Below, piece by piece: positions 14,823 to 25,424 of a stretch of DNA of 64,000 bases. Made by a program: the position numbers and the translations under genes. The notes under the pieces were generated by a model that searched no databases, had not been told where the DNA came from, and was given only the letters and a program-made list of their open reading frames with translations. Source of the stretch: Serratia sp. FDAARGOS_506. Lineage in GTDB: Bacteria; Pseudomonadota; Gammaproteobacteria; Enterobacterales; Enterobacteriaceae. The DNA is taken from assembly GCF_003812745.1 (NCBI RefSeq), contig NZ_CP033831.1:2108001-2172000 (forward strand). The letters run 5' to 3'. How positions within the stretch are numbered: position 1 is the stretch's first letter; every line of letters starts with the position of its first letter.

Positions 14823-17282
14823 ATGCGAGTGCTGAAATTTGGCGGAACCTCGGTAGCGAATGCGGAACGTTTTCTGCGCGTCGCCGACATCATGGAGAGT
14901 AACGCGCGTCAGGGACAGGTGGCCACGGTCTTGTCCGCCCCCGCCAAGATCACCAACCATCTGGTGGCGATGATCGACAAAACGGTGGCGGGCCAGGACA
15001 TTCTGCCGAATATCAGCGACGCCGAGCGGATCTTTGCCGATCTGCTGAGCGGTTTGGCGCAGGCGCTGCCGGGCTTTGAATACGATCGCCTGAAAGGCGT
15101 GGTCGATCAGGAGTTTGCTCAGCTCAAGCAGGTGCTGCACGGCGTCTCGCTGCTGGGGCAGTGCCCGGACAGCGTGAATGCGGCGATCATCTGTCGCGGT
15201 GAAAAGCTTTCCATTGCCATCATGGAAGGGGTGTTCCGCGCCAAGGGTTATCCGGTCACGGTGATCAACCCGGTGGAGAAACTGCTGGCGCAAGGCCACT
15301 ATCTGGAGTCCACCGTGGACATCGCCGAGTCCACGCTGCGCATCGCTGCGGCGGCGATCCCGGCCGATCACATCGTGCTGATGGCCGGCTTCACCGCCGG
15401 TAACGATAAGGGCGAGCTGGTGGTGCTGGGCCGTAACGGTTCCGACTATTCCGCCGCGGTGCTGGCCGCCTGCCTGCGCGCCGACTGTTGCGAAATCTGG
15501 ACCGACGTCGACGGCGTGTATACCTGCGATCCACGCACCGTGCCGGACGCCAGGCTGCTGAAATCGATGTCGTATCAGGAGGCGATGGAGCTCTCCTATT
15601 TCGGCGCCAAAGTTCTGCACCCTCGCACCATCACGCCGATTGCCCAGTTCCAAATCCCTTGTCTGATTAAAAACACCTCCAACCCGCAGGCCCCCGGCAC
15701 GCTGATTGGCAAAGACAGCACCGATGACGCGATGCCGGTGAAAGGCATTACCAACCTGAACAATATGGCGATGATCAACGTCTCCGGCCCGGGCATGAAA
15801 GGCATGGTCGGCATGGCTGCGCGGGTGTTTGCCGTGATGTCGCGCGCCGGCATTTCGGTGGTGCTGATCACCCAATCCTCTTCCGAATACAGCATCAGCT
15901 TCTGCGTGCCGCAGGGCGAACTGCAGCGCGCCCGCCGCGCGCTGGAGGAGGAATTCTATCTGGAACTGAAAGACGGTGTGCTGGATCCGCTGGACGTGAT
16001 GGAACGCCTGGCGATCATTTCGGTGGTCGGCGACGGTATGCGCACCCTGCGTGGCATCTCCGCGCGCTTCTTCTCCGCGCTGGCGCGCGCCAATATCAAT
16101 ATCGTCGCCATCGCCCAAGGCTCTTCCGAACGTTCCATTTCGGTGGTGGTCAGCAATGACTCCGCCACCACCGGCGTGCGCGTCAGCCACCAGATGCTGT
16201 TCAACACCGATCAGGTGATCGAAGTGTTCGTCATCGGCGTCGGTGGCGTCGGCGGGGCGCTGATCGAGCAGATCTACCGCCAGCAGCCGTGGCTGAAGCA
16301 AAAGCATATTGACCTGCGGGTGTGCGGCATCGCCAACTCGCGCGTGATGCTGACCAACGTGCACGGCATCGCGCTGGACAGCTGGCGCGACGAGCTGGCC
16401 GGCGCGCAGGAGCCGTTCAATCTCGGCCGCCTGATCCGGCTGGTGAAGGAGTATCACCTGCTGAACCCGGTGATCGTCGACTGTACCTCCAGTCAGGCGG
16501 TGGCCGATCAGTATGTGGACTTCCTGGCGGACGGCTTCCACGTGGTGACGCCGAACAAAAAGGCCAACACCTCGTCGATGAACTATTATCAGCAACTGCG
16601 CGCAGCCGCCGCCGGTTCGCACCGCAAGTTCCTCTACGACACCAACGTCGGCGCCGGTTTGCCGGTGATTGAGAACCTGCAAAACCTGCTGAACGCCGGC
16701 GATGAGCTGGTGCGCTTCTCCGGCATCCTGTCCGGTTCGCTGTCCTTTATCTTCGGCAAGCTGGATGAAGGGCTATCGCTGTCGGCGGCGACCCTGCAGG
16801 CCCGAGCCAACGGCTACACCGAGCCGGATCCGCGCGACGATCTGTCCGGTATGGACGTGGCGCGCAAGCTGCTGATCCTGGCGCGCGAGGCCGGTTACAA
16901 GCTGGAGCTGAGCGATATCGAGGTCGAACCGGTGCTGCCGCCGTCCTTCGATGCGTCGGGCGACGTGGACGATTTCCTGGCGCGGTTGCCGGAGCTGGAT
17001 AAAGAGTTCGCACGCAACGTGGCCAACGCCGCCGAGCAAGGCAAGGTGCTGCGCTATGTCGGCCTGATCGACGAAGGGCGTTGCAAGGTGCGCATCGAGG
17101 CGGTGGACGGCAACGATCCGTTGTATAAAGTGAAGAACGGCGAGAACGCGCTGGCCTTCTACAGCCGCTACTATCAGCCGCTGCCGCTGGTGCTGCGCGG
17201 CTACGGCGCCGGTAACGATGTGACCGCAGCAGGCGTGTTCGCCGATCTGCTGCGCACACTGTCATGGAAGTTGGGAGTTTAA
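14823..17282 (+). CDS. thrA: Bifunctional aspartokinase I / homoserine dehydrogenase I
   Basis: 819 residues, as in E. coli ThrA (820). The aspartokinase domain begins with the catalytic KFGGTS at residues 5-10. Two ACT regulatory regions in the middle ([20 protein letters not shown] and [20 protein letters not shown]) bind threonine. The homoserine dehydrogenase domain has the dinucleotide motif [15 protein letters not shown] and the catalytic region ending in [20 protein letters not shown]. It catalyses the first and third steps of threonine synthesis and is inhibited by threonine. It is the first structural gene of thrABC and lies behind the attenuator. Confidence 0.98.
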   Translation: MRVLKFGGTSVANAERFLRVADIMESNARQGQVATVLSAPAKITNHLVAMIDKTVAGQDILPNISDAERIFADLLSGLAQALPGFEYDRLKGVVDQEFAQLKQVLHGVSLLGQCPDSVNAAIICRGEKLSIAIMEGVFRAKGYPVTVINPVEKLLAQGHYLESTVDIAESTLRIAAAAIPADHIVLMAGFTAGNDKGELVVLGRNGSDYSAAVLAACLRADCCEIWTDVDGVYTCDPRTVPDARLLKSMSYQEAMELSYFGAKVLHPRTITPIAQFQIPCLIKNTSNPQAPGTLIGKDSTDDAMPVKGITNLNNMAMINVSGPGMKGMVGMAARVFAVMSRAGISVVLITQSSSEYSISFCVPQGELQRARRALEEEFYLELKDGVLDPLDVMERLAIISVVGDGMRTLRGISARFFSALARANINIVAIAQGSSERSISVVVSNDSATTGVRVSHQMLFNTDQVIEVFVIGVGGVGGALIEQIYRQQPWLKQKHIDLRVCGIANSRVMLTNVHGIALDSWRDELAGAQEPFNLGRLIRLVKEYHLLNPVIVDCTSSQAVADQYVDFLADGFHVVTPNKKANTSSMNYYQQLRAAAAGSHRKFLYDTNVGAGLPVIENLQNLLNAGDELVRFSGILSGSLSFIFGKLDEGLSLSAATLQARANGYTEPDPRDDLSGMDVARKLLILAREAGYKLELSDIEVEPVLPPSFDASGDVDDFLARLPELDKEFARNVANAAEQGKVLRYVGLIDEGRCKVRIEAVDGNDPLYKVKNGENALAFYSRYYQPLPLVLRGYGAGNDVTAAGVFADLLRTLSWKLGV

Positions 17283-17283
17283 T

Positions 17284-18213
17284 ATGGTTAAGGTGTATGC
17301 ACCGGCCTCGATCGGTAACGTCAGCGTCGGTTTCGATGTGTTGGGCGCGGCGGTTTCGCCGATCGACGGCACGCTGCTGGGCGACTGCGTCAGCGTAGAG
17401 GCCGCCGAAACGTTCAGTTTGCACAATGCCGGGCGCTTCGTCAGCAAGCTGCCTGCCGAGCCGAAAGAGAACATCGTGTATCAATGCTGGGAGCGCTTCT
17501 GCCAGGAGATCGGCCGCGAAGTGCCGGTGGCGATGCGGTTGGAAAAGAACATGCCGATCGGATCGGGGCTGGGCTCCAGCGCCTGTTCGGTGGTCGCCGG
17601 GTTGATGGCGATGAACGAATTCTGCGATCGCCCGCTGGATAAGATGACGCTGCTCGGCTTGATGGGCGAGCTGGAAGGGCGCATTTCCGGCAGCGTGCAT
17701 TACGATAACGTGGCGCCGTGCTATCTGGGCGGCCTGCAGCTGATGCTGGAAGAAGAAGGCATCATCAGCCAAGAGGTGCCGTGCTTCGACGATTGGCTGT
17801 GGGTCATGGCTTATCCAGGCATCAAGGTTTCGACCGCCGAAGCGCGCGCCATTTTACCCGCGCAATACCGCCGTCAGGATTGCATCAGCCACGGTCGTTA
17901 CCTGGCCGGCTTTATTCACGCCTGTCACACCCGGCAGCCGCAGCTGGCCGCCAAATTGATGCAGGACGTGATCGCCGAACCGTACCGCACCCGCCTGTTG
18001 CCGGGCTTCGCGCAAGCGCGCAAGGCGGCGCAGGAGATCGGCGCGTTGGCCTGCGGCATCTCCGGCTCCGGCCCAACGCTGTTCGCCGTCTGTAACGACG
18101 GCGCCACCGCGCAACGCATGGCCGCCTGGCTGCAACAACACTATCTGCAAAACGACGAAGGTTTTGTTCATATTTGCCGTCTGGATACCGCAGGCGCTCG
18201 ACTACTGGGATAA
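17284..18213 (+). CDS. thrB: Homoserine kinase
   Basis: 309 residues of the GHMP kinase family. The ATP-binding loop is [16 protein letters not shown], preceded by the N-terminal [15 protein letters not shown] and followed by the C-terminal [13 protein letters not shown]. It phosphorylates homoserine for threonine synthase. The ATG follows the thrA stop after one base, so translation is likely coupled. Confidence 0.98.
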   Translation: MVKVYAPASIGNVSVGFDVLGAAVSPIDGTLLGDCVSVEAAETFSLHNAGRFVSKLPAEPKENIVYQCWERFCQEIGREVPVAMRLEKNMPIGSGLGSSACSVVAGLMAMNEFCDRPLDKMTLLGLMGELEGRISGSVHYDNVAPCYLGGLQLMLEEEGIISQEVPCFDDWLWVMAYPGIKVSTAEARAILPAQYRRQDCISHGRYLAGFIHACHTRQPQLAAKLMQDVIAEPYRTRLLPGFAQARKAAQEIGALACGISGSGPTLFAVCNDGATAQRMAAWLQQHYLQNDEGFVHICRLDTAGARLLG

Positions 18214-18216
18214 CGC

Positions 18217-19506
18217 ATGAAACTGTACAACCTTAAGGATCACAACGAGCAGGTCAGCTTTGCGCAGGCGATCAAACAAGGCCTGGGCAAGCAGCAGGGG
18301 CTGTTCTTCCCGCTGGAGCTGCCGGAGTTTGAACTGACCGAGATCGACCAACTGCTGGAGCAGGATTTTGTCACCCGCAGCAGCCGTATTCTGTCGGCCT
18401 TTATCGGCGAAGAGGTGCCGGAAGCGGCGCTGAAGAAACGCGTGCAGGCTGCCTTTGAGTTTCCGGCGCCGGTGGCGAAAGTGACGGAAGATGTCTCCTG
18501 CCTGGAGCTGTTCCACGGCCCGACGCTGGCGTTCAAAGACTTCGGCGGCCGCTTTATGGCGCAGATGCTGGCGGAAGTGGCCGGCGATCAGCCGGTGACC
18601 ATTTTGACCGCTACCTCCGGCGACACCGGCGCCGCCGTGGCGCACGCCTTCTACGGTTTGAAGAACGTGCGGGTGGTGATCCTCTACCCGCAGGGCAAAA
18701 TCAGCCCGCTGCAGGAAAAGCTGTTCTGCACCCTGGGCGGCAACATTCACACCGTGGCGATCGACGGCGACTTCGATGCTTGCCAGGCGCTGGTGAAGCA
18801 GGCGTTCGACGATCAAGAATTGAAAGACGCGTTGCACCTGAACTCGGCCAACTCGATCAACATCAGCCGCTTGCTGGCGCAGATCTGCTACTACTTCGAA
18901 GCGGTGGCGCAGCTGCCGCAGGAAGCGCGCAATCAACTGGTGATTTCGGTGCCGAGCGGCAACTTCGGCGATCTGACCGCCGGGCTGCTGGCCAAGTCGT
19001 TGGGTCTGCCGGTGAAGCGCTTTATCGCCGCGACCAACGCCAACGACACCGTGCCGCGCTTCCTGACCAGCGGCCAGTGGCAGCCGCACGCCACAGTCGC
19101 GACGCTGTCCAACGCCATGGACGTCAGCCAGCCAAACAACTGGCCGCGCGTGGAAGAGCTGTTCCGTCGTAAGGTCTGGCAGCTGAAAGAGCTGGGCCAC
19201 GCGGCGGTCAGCGATGAGACCACCAAGGAAACGATGCGTGAACTGGCCGAGCTGGGCTATATCTCCGAACCGCACGCGGCCATTGCCTATCGCGCGCTGC
19301 GCGATCAGCTGCAGGAAGGGGAGTTCGGTCTGTTTCTCGGCACCGCGCATCCGGCCAAGTTTAAAGAGAGCGTAGAAGCGATCCTCGGCCAGGAACTGCC
19401 GTTGCCGAAAGCGCTGGCGCTGCGGGCCGATCTGCCGTTGCTGTCGCACACGCTGCCGGCCAATTTTGGCGAGCTGCGCAAGTTCCTGATGGGACTGCCG
19501 ACCTGA
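18217..19506 (+). CDS. thrC: Threonine synthase
   Basis: 429 residues, close to E. coli ThrC (428). The PLP lysine is Lys107 in GPTLAFKDFGGRF, and the phosphate loop and conserved TATSGDTGAAVAHAF and PSGNFGDLTAG blocks are present. It converts O-phosphohomoserine to L-threonine. It is the last gene of thrABC, three bases after thrB, and ends at a terminator. Confidence 0.98.
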   Translation: MKLYNLKDHNEQVSFAQAIKQGLGKQQGLFFPLELPEFELTEIDQLLEQDFVTRSSRILSAFIGEEVPEAALKKRVQAAFEFPAPVAKVTEDVSCLELFHGPTLAFKDFGGRFMAQMLAEVAGDQPVTILTATSGDTGAAVAHAFYGLKNVRVVILYPQGKISPLQEKLFCTLGGNIHTVAIDGDFDACQALVKQAFDDQELKDALHLNSANSINISRLLAQICYYFEAVAQLPQEARNQLVISVPSGNFGDLTAGLLAKSLGLPVKRFIAATNANDTVPRFLTSGQWQPHATVATLSNAMDVSQPNNWPRVEELFRRKVWQLKELGHAAVSDETTKETMRELAELGYISEPHAAIAYRALRDQLQEGEFGLFLGTAHPAKFKESVEAILGQELPLPKALALRADLPLLSHTLPANFGELRKFLMGLPT

Positions 19507-19530
19507 ATTTCGGCAGGCTGAAATGTGAAA

Positions 19531-19554
19531 AGCCGTCTTGCGACGGCTTTTTTT
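19531..19554 (+). terminator. thr operon terminator
   Basis: AGCCGTC-TTGC-GACGGCT followed by a run of T residues (19548-19554) lies 24 bp after the thrC stop. Its T-run overlaps the convergent yaaA stop codon. E. coli yaaX, which lies between thrC and yaaA, is absent. Confidence 0.92.
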
Positions 19555-20329
19555 ATGCCTGCTCCGGGCGTTTGAACACCAGTTCATTACCCTGTGAGGC
19601 GGCTTCGTCGAAGGCGTAGCCTTCCAGATTAAAGTCCACCAGCTGCTCGCTGCGCGTCAGGCGGTTCTTGATGATAAAGCGGCTCATCAACCCGCGCGCT
19701 TTCTTGGCGTAGAAGCTGATGACCTTGTACTTGCCGTTCTTCTCGTCGAGGAAGACCGGTTTGATCAGCGTGCCGTGCAGTTTGGCCGGCTTCACCGCCT
19801 TGAAATACTCGTCGGACGCCAGGTTGACCACCACGTCGTCGCCCTGCTGCTCCAGCGCTTCGTTGAGTTTCTGGGTGATCTGATCGCCCCAGAAGCTGTA
19901 CAGGTCTTTGCCTTTCGGGTTTTCCAGCTTGATGCCCATCTCCAGTCGGTACGGCATCATCAGATCGAGCGGGCGAAGCACGCCATACAGGCCGGACAGC
20001 ATACGCAGATGCTGCTGGGCAAAGTCGAAGTCGGCCTCGTTGAAATCCTGCGCCTGCAGGCCGGTGTAAACGTCGCCCTTGAACGCCAGCAGCGCCTGAC
20101 GGGCATTGTCTGGGGTAAATTTCGGCTGCCACTCGCTAAAGCGCGCGGCGTTCAGCCCGGCCAGCTTGTCGCTGATGCTCATCAGGCTGGCGATTTGCGC
20201 CGGCGTCAGCTCGCGGCAAATTTTGATAAGCCGCTGGGACTTGTCCAGCAGTTCGGGCTGGGTGAAACGTTCTGTCGCCAGCGGGCTTTCGTAATCGAGA
20301 GTTTTTGCAGGGGAAATAATAACGAGCAT
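19553..20329 (-). CDS. yaaA: Peroxide stress protein YaaA (DUF328/UPF0246)
   Basis: 258 residues, the same length as E. coli YaaA. The conserved N-terminus [16 protein letters not shown] begins at the ATG at 20329, although the frame is open to 20458. Further family blocks are [22 protein letters not shown] and [15 protein letters not shown]. In E. coli YaaA is induced by OxyR and limits free intracellular iron, protecting DNA and protein from Fenton damage. It lies downstream of yaaJ on the same strand, 106 bp apart. Confidence 0.96.
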   Translation of the reverse strand: MLVIISPAKTLDYESPLATERFTQPELLDKSQRLIKICRELTPAQIASLMSISDKLAGLNAARFSEWQPKFTPDNARQALLAFKGDVYTGLQAQDFNEADFDFAQQHLRMLSGLYGVLRPLDLMMPYRLEMGIKLENPKGKDLYSFWGDQITQKLNEALEQQGDDVVVNLASDEYFKAVKPAKLHGTLIKPVFLDEKNGKYKVISFYAKKARGLMSRFIIKNRLTRSEQLVDFNLEGYAFDEAASQGNELVFKRPEQA

Positions 20330-20405
20330 GGCCAGATCCTGTTTATCCAAGTGCGGATACTGTAGCAAAAAGCGCGGGAAAAAGGGGCAATCGGTCCAAT
20401 AGGTG

Positions 20406-20428
20406 GGGGCGCGTCTCGTACGCGCCCC
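20406..20428. repeat. GC-rich hairpin between yaaJ and yaaA
   Basis: A 9-bp stem (GGGGCGCGT / ACGCGCCCC) with a 5-base loop lies 8 bp past the yaaJ stop in the minus direction. It has no T-run, so it is more likely an mRNA-stabilising or weak pause structure than a terminator. Confidence 0.5.
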
Positions 20429-20435
20429 GGAAAAC

Positions 20436-21872
20436 TCAGCGCGGCGGTTGATTACCATCCCACACGCCCGGCTCCAGCTGCGACTTCAGCTCCGGATAAC
20501 GGTTGGCGTCGAAGGTTGGCAGCTTGCCCAAGCGGCGCTGGCGATGGTAATCGTCGGCCAGCTTCAGCGCCACCCGTGACAGCAGCAGGATTGCCGTCAG
20601 GTTGGTGATCGCCATCAGCGCCATGGAGGTATCCGCCATTTTCCACACCAGCGGCAGCTCCGCCAGCGCGCCGAACATCACCATGCCCAACGCCACGCAG
20701 CGGAAAATGATCAGACCGCCTGGATGGTTGTGCTCGAGGAACACCAGATTGCTCTCGGCATAGGCGTAGTTGGCGATGATCGAGGTAAAGGCGAAGAAAA
20801 AGATGGCGATGGCGACGAACGGTGTTCCCCAGCTGCCGACGGCGGTCGACAGCGCGCGCTGGGTCAGATCGATGCCGCTGATGCTGTCGGTCGGCTGATC
20901 GAGAATGCCGGAGGAGAGGATGATCGCCGCGGTGGCGCTGCAGATGACGATGGTATCGATAAATACCCCGAGCATTTGCACGTAGCCTTGCGAAGCCGGA
21001 TGTGGAGGATAAGGGGAAGCGGACGCCGCCGCGTTGGGCGCCGAACCCATACCGGCTTCGTTGGAGAACAGGCCGCGCTGTACGCCCTGGGTCATCGCCT
21101 GGGAGATGCCGTAACCGACGGCGCCGGCCGCGGCTTCCTGCAGGCCGAAGGCGCTTTTGAAAATCAGCGCCAGGATCGCCGGCATATGTTCGATGTTATG
21201 GCCAATCACCCAGAGGGCCAGCAACAGGTAGGCGCCGGCCATCAGTGGCACCACCAGTTCGGCCACTTTGGCAATGGAGCGAATGCCGCCGAAGATTACC
21301 ACGCCGCTCAATAACACCAGGCCGATGCCGACGTGCAGCGGCTGTAAATGGAAGGCGACGGCGGAGGCCTGAGCGATAGAGTTGGCTTGTACGGCGTTGA
21401 ACACCAGACCGAAAGCGATGATCAGGAAGATCGAGAACAGTACGCCCATCCAGCGCATGCCGAGGCCCTTTTCCATGTAGTAGGCCGGGCCGCCGCGGTA
21501 GTTGCCGTTATCGTCTTTGGTTTTGTAGAGCTGAGCCAGCGAGCTTTCCACAAAGGAGGTGGCCATGCCGATAAACGCCACCACCCACATCCAAAAGATG
21601 GCGCCGGGGCCGCCGGCGGTCAGGGCGATGGCGACGCCGGTCAGGTTGCCGGTGCCGACGCGTGCCGCCAGCGTGGTGCACAGCGCCTGGAAAGAGGAGA
21701 TGCCGGCGCTGTCGCTTTTATTGCTGTTTTTCAACACCGAGAACATGTGGCTGAAGTGGCGGAGCTGGATAAAGCGGGTGCGCAACGTGAAGTAGACGCC
21801 AGTGCCAAGCAGCAGATAAATCAGCACCGACCCCCACAAAATATTGTTTATAAAGTTCATCAGGTCCGTCAA
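20436..21872 (-). CDS. yaaJ: Sodium:alanine/glycine symporter family protein YaaJ (AlsT)
   Basis: 478 residues with about ten or eleven membrane segments and the AGCS family signatures ([20 protein letters not shown], then [17 protein letters not shown], and [20 protein letters not shown]). It imports alanine or glycine with sodium or protons. The start is decided by the ribosome-binding site: AGGAGG stands six bases before a TTG at 21872, and the resulting N-terminus (M)[14 protein letters not shown] aligns residue for residue with E. coli YaaJ (MPDFFSFINSVLWGS, as I recall it). The ATG four codons later has a much poorer site. Confidence 0.9.
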   Translation of the reverse strand: MTDLMNFINNILWGSVLIYLLLGTGVYFTLRTRFIQLRHFSHMFSVLKNSNKSDSAGISSFQALCTTLAARVGTGNLTGVAIALTAGGPGAIFWMWVVAFIGMATSFVESSLAQLYKTKDDNGNYRGGPAYYMEKGLGMRWMGVLFSIFLIIAFGLVFNAVQANSIAQASAVAFHLQPLHVGIGLVLLSGVVIFGGIRSIAKVAELVVPLMAGAYLLLALWVIGHNIEHMPAILALIFKSAFGLQEAAAGAVGYGISQAMTQGVQRGLFSNEAGMGSAPNAAASASPYPPHPASQGYVQMLGVFIDTIVICSATAAIILSSGILDQPTDSISGIDLTQRALSTAVGSWGTPFVAIAIFFFAFTSIIANYAYAESNLVFLEHNHPGGLIIFRCVALGMVMFGALAELPLVWKMADTSMALMAITNLTAILLLSRVALKLADDYHRQRRLGKLPTFDANRYPELKSQLEPGVWDGNQPPR

Positions 21873-22255
21873 GGGATCCCTCCTCTTATCGAAATTTAAT
21901 GCGCACCTTGCAGCATCCACCGCAGGTGAAAAACATTGGCCTATTTTTTACAAGAGCTTAGCTGGAATCGGTCCGGCGTCAGTCGATTAAGATTTTTCGC
22001 AGATTGGCGGACGAATTGCATCAATTTTTTCGAATTTAACATAATTTATTCGGACAATAGCACGTTATTGCCTTTCCATCCGCTCGGTTATGGCGAAAGA
22101 TATTGGCGTAAACGGTTGCTCGCCCAAGGATAAAACAGATGCTTGCGCGCCGCGGTTTTCCAGCCTTGCACCGGGCTTGGCGCATGTTATTATCAGGGTA
22201 GGGCATGGTTGAACAATGCCAAAAGTTCATGCACAAACGATGAGATAATGCCAAC
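21873..22255. other. Divergent control region between yaaJ and talB
   Basis: 383 bp without a supportable gene. The stretch 21990-22070 is AT-rich and probably carries promoters for both genes. Open frames on either strand here show no family resemblance. talB is preceded by ATGAGATAATGCCAAC, a weak ribosome-binding site for a highly expressed gene. I recognise no operator. Confidence 0.5.
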
Positions 22256-23209
22256 ATGACCGACAAATTAACTTCCCTGCGCCAGCTGACCACGGTGGTT
22301 GCAGATACGGGTGATATCGCGGCAATGAAGCTGTATCAACCGCAGGACGCCACAACCAACCCTTCGCTGATCCTCAATGCAGCCCAAATTCCTGAATACC
22401 GCAAACTGATTGACGAAGCCATCGCCTGGGCGCGTGGCCAGAGCAGCGATCGCGAGCAGCAGATCGCCGACGCCGCCGACAAGCTGGCGGTCAACATCGG
22501 TCTGGAAATCCTCAAATTGGTTCCGGGCCGCATCTCCACTGAAGTGGATGCGCGTCTGTCTTATGACACCGTCGCCAGCGTGGCCAAGGCCAAGCGCCTG
22601 ATCAAGCTTTACAACGAAGCCGGCATCAGCAACGATCGCATTCTGATCAAACTGGCCTCGACCTGGCAGGGCATCCGCGCCGCGGAGCAGCTGGAGAAAG
22701 AGGGCATCAACTGTAACCTGACGCTGCTGTTCTCCTTCGCTCAGGCTCGCGCCTGCGCCGAAGCCGGCGTTTACCTGATTTCGCCGTTCGTTGGCCGTAT
22801 CCTCGACTGGTACAAAGCCAACGGCGACAAGAAAGAGTTCGCCCCGCACGAAGATCCGGGCGTGATCTCCGTGACCGAAATTTATCAGTACTACAAACAG
22901 CACGGTTACAACACCGTGGTGATGGGCGCCAGCTTCCGTAACGTCGGTGAAATCATCGAACTGGCCGGCTGCGACCGCCTGACCATCGCCCCTGCGCTGC
23001 TGAAAGAGCTGGCAGAGAGCGAAGGTGCGCTGGAGCGCAAACTGTCTTACACCGGTGAAGTGAAGGCGCGCCCTGCCGCACTGACCGAACCTGAGTTCTA
23101 CTGGCAGCACAACCAGGATCCGATGGCGGTTGAGAAACTGACCGACGGTATCCGCAAGTTCGCCGTAGACCAGGGCAAACTGGAAAAAATGATCGCCGAC
23201 CTGCTGTAA
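22256..23209 (+). CDS. talB: Transaldolase B
   Basis: 317 residues, as in E. coli TalB. The Schiff-base lysine is Lys132 in [11 protein letters not shown]. Other family blocks are [12 protein letters not shown] and the C-terminal [12 protein letters not shown]. It transfers a dihydroxyacetone unit between sedoheptulose 7-phosphate and glyceraldehyde 3-phosphate in the pentose phosphate pathway. Codon use is strongly biased, as in highly expressed genes. A terminator follows. Confidence 0.98.
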   Translation: MTDKLTSLRQLTTVVADTGDIAAMKLYQPQDATTNPSLILNAAQIPEYRKLIDEAIAWARGQSSDREQQIADAADKLAVNIGLEILKLVPGRISTEVDARLSYDTVASVAKAKRLIKLYNEAGISNDRILIKLASTWQGIRAAEQLEKEGINCNLTLLFSFAQARACAEAGVYLISPFVGRILDWYKANGDKKEFAPHEDPGVISVTEIYQYYKQHGYNTVVMGASFRNVGEIIELAGCDRLTIAPALLKELAESEGALERKLSYTGEVKARPAALTEPEFYWQHNQDPMAVEKLTDGIRKFAVDQGKLEKMIADLL

Positions 23210-23231
23210 TTCCCGCAGATCGCGCAGTAAA

Positions 23232-23256
23232 AAGGTGGCTCAGGCCACCTTTTTTT
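23232..23256 (+). terminator. talB terminator
   Basis: AAGGTGGC-TCAG-GCCACCTT followed by seven T residues, 23 bp after the talB stop. Confidence 0.93.
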
Positions 23257-23360
23257 ATGCCCGACGCTCCCGCCGCCGGGGGAAGCCCTTATACTCTCGG
23301 CAATGACAACAGAACGGGAGACGAACCCGTTCGGACCCCATCAGGCTGTAGAGGTTACGC

Positions 23361-23948
23361 ATGGATATTTTACGTATTGGTTTGGTTTCCGTTTCCGACC
23401 GCGCTTCCGGCGGCGTTTATCAGGATAAAGGCATCCCGGCGCTGGAAGAGTGGCTGAGCAGTGCGCTGGCGACGCCGTTCAAGCTGGAAACCCGGCTGAT
23501 CCCCGATGAGCAGACGCAAATTGAACAGACGCTGTGTGAGCTGGTGGACGAAATGGGCTGCCATCTGGTGCTCACCACCGGCGGTACCGGGCCGGCGCGC
23601 CGCGACGTCACCCCCGACGCCACGCTGGCGATCGCCGATCGCGTGATGCCCGGCTTCGGCGAGCAAATGCGTCAGATCAGCCTACACTATGTGCCAACGG
23701 CAATTCTTTCGCGTCAGGTGGGGGCGATCCGCAAACAGGCGCTGATCATCAACCTGCCCGGCCAGCCGAAGTCGATCAAGGAAACGCTGGAAGGGGTAAA
23801 GGATGAGCAGGGCAATGCGGTGGTGCACGGCATCTTCGCCAGCGTGCCTTATTGCATTCAACTGCTCGACGGGCCTTACGTCGAAACGCACGCCGCGGTG
23901 GTAGCAGCATTTCGGCCAAAGAGCGCGCGTCGCGAGATAAACCTCTAA
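23361..23948 (+). CDS. mog: Molybdopterin adenylyltransferase Mog
   Basis: 195 residues, the E. coli Mog length. The MoaB/Mog fold motifs are LVLTTGGTGPARRDVTPDA and IINLPGQPKSIKETLEGV. It adenylylates molybdopterin before MoeA inserts molybdate. The ATG at 23361 is preceded by GAGGTTACGC. It follows talB, as in E. coli, behind a terminator and so must have its own promoter. Confidence 0.97.
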   Translation: MDILRIGLVSVSDRASGGVYQDKGIPALEEWLSSALATPFKLETRLIPDEQTQIEQTLCELVDEMGCHLVLTTGGTGPARRDVTPDATLAIADRVMPGFGEQMRQISLHYVPTAILSRQVGAIRKQALIINLPGQPKSIKETLEGVKDEQGNAVVHGIFASVPYCIQLLDGPYVETHAAVVAAFRPKSARREINL

Positions 23949-24072
23949 ATTTCAGCATTCTGCGAGATCGGCTTCAGCCCGTCTGGTGTGAAAATAATTT
24001 GCCGCTATAGTAAGGATTCTTTTACAGAAAGCCTGCGGCTTTTATTTTTACAGCCTTTACCGACGGTGCCCT

Positions 24073-25380
24073 ATGCCTCACGACAATAATCGCCGGCTGA
24101 ACCGGCAAGACTACAAAACGCTGACGTTGGCCGCGTTGGGCGGCGCGCTGGAGTTTTACGACTTCATCATCTTCGTGTTCTTCGCCGCCGTGGTCGGCGA
24201 TCTGTTCTTCCCGGCGGACATGCCGGAGTGGTTGCGGCTGGTGCAAACCTTCGGCATCTTCGCCGCCGGCTATTTGGCACGCCCGCTGGGCGGCATCGTG
24301 ATGGCGCACTTCGGCGATCTGGTCGGCCGCAAGAAGATGTTTACCCTGAGCATTCTGCTGATGGCGTTACCGACGCTGGCGATGGGCCTGCTGCCGACCT
24401 ACGCCAGCATCGGCATCGCTGCACCGCTGTTGCTGCTGCTGATGCGCGTGCTGCAGGGGGCGGCGATCGGCGGTGAGGTGCCGGGCGCCTGGGTCTTCGT
24501 CGCCGAACACGTGCCGCGCCGGCGCATCGGCTTCGCCTGTGGCACGCTGACCGCCGGGCTGACGGTAGGCATTCTGCTGGGCTCGGTGGTGGCGACGGTG
24601 ATCAACACTACGCTCAGCGCGCAGAGCATCGCCGGTGGCGGCTGGCGTATTCCCTTCCTGTTGGGCGGCATTTTCGGTCTGGTGGCGATGTACCTGCGCC
24701 GCTGGCTGCAGGAAACGCCGATCTTCATCGAGATGCAGGCGCGTAAAGCACTGGCAGAGGAGCTGCCGCTGAAGTCGGTGGTGCTCAACCACAAGCGGGA
24801 AGTGGTGGTGTCGATGTTGCTGACGTGGCTGCTTTCCGCCGGCATCGTGGTGGTGATCCTGATGACCCCGACCTATCTGCAAAAGCAGTTTGGCATCGCG
24901 CCGGCATTGACGCTGCAGGCCAACAGCATCGCCACCATCATGTTGATCGCCGGTTGCATCGTCGCCGGTTTATCGGCCGATCGCTTCGGCGCCAGCAAAA
25001 CGCTGGTGGTCGGCAGTGTGTTGCTGGCCGGCTGCAGCTGGCTGTTCTATCAGACGGTGGGCGTGCATCCGGAAATGCTGTTCGCCTGTTATGCTCTGGT
25101 GGGGTTCAGCGTAGGCGTGGTGGGGGCTGTGCCGTACGTGATGGTGAGGGCGTTTCCGGCGGAAGTGCGGTTTACCGGCATCTCGTTCTCATATAACGTC
25201 TCGTACGCTATTTTTGGCGGTTTAACCCCTATTTTTGTGACGCTGATCATGAAATTGACCCCGTTAGCGCCCGCTTACTACGTGTTGGCGCTGTCGCTCA
25301 TCGGGCTGCTGCTCGGCTTCTACCTGCATCGCGATCTGAACAGCGAAGCCGGGGAGCGGCGAGCTGATTCCTATAGCTAA
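24073..25380 (+). CDS. MFS transporter of the metabolite:H+ symporter (MHS) family
   Basis: 435 residues with twelve predicted membrane segments. The MHS pattern is clear: an N-terminal GGALEFYDFIIFVFFAAVVG, the loop 2-3 motif GDLVGRKKMFTLSI, RVLQGAAIGGEVPGAWVFVA in helix 4 and LQETPIFIEMQ in the central loop. Relatives include ProP, ShiA and citrate or ketoglutarate carriers, so it probably imports an organic acid or zwitterion with protons. The substrate cannot be told. E. coli K-12 has nothing between mog and satP here. The segment is likely an insertion, but base composition does not differ from neighbours. Confidence 0.85.
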   Translation: MPHDNNRRLNRQDYKTLTLAALGGALEFYDFIIFVFFAAVVGDLFFPADMPEWLRLVQTFGIFAAGYLARPLGGIVMAHFGDLVGRKKMFTLSILLMALPTLAMGLLPTYASIGIAAPLLLLLMRVLQGAAIGGEVPGAWVFVAEHVPRRRIGFACGTLTAGLTVGILLGSVVATVINTTLSAQSIAGGGWRIPFLLGGIFGLVAMYLRRWLQETPIFIEMQARKALAEELPLKSVVLNHKREVVVSMLLTWLLSAGIVVVILMTPTYLQKQFGIAPALTLQANSIATIMLIAGCIVAGLSADRFGASKTLVVGSVLLAGCSWLFYQTVGVHPEMLFACYALVGFSVGVVGAVPYVMVRAFPAEVRFTGISFSYNVSYAIFGGLTPIFVTLIMKLTPLAPAYYVLALSLIGLLLGFYLHRDLNSEAGERRADSYS

Positions 25381-25381
25381 A

Positions 25382-25408
25382 AAAAAGCCCTGCACTGCAG
25401 GGCTTTTT
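25382..25408. terminator. Bidirectional terminator between the MHS transporter and satP
   Basis: A stem of GCCCTGCA / TGCAGGGC with one loop base is flanked by A residues on the left and T residues on the right, 1 bp after the transporter stop and 17 bp before the convergent satP stop. Confidence 0.92.
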
Positions 25409-25424
25409 CATCAGGGGAGGGCGA

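Noticed and set aside
14817-16682. 621-codon minus-strand frame inside thrA
   Set aside because: Shadow of thrA with no recognisable domain and typical antisense composition.
21936-22293. Short frames on both strands upstream of talB
   Set aside because: They overlap each other and the talB start, lack ribosome-binding sites and resemble nothing known.
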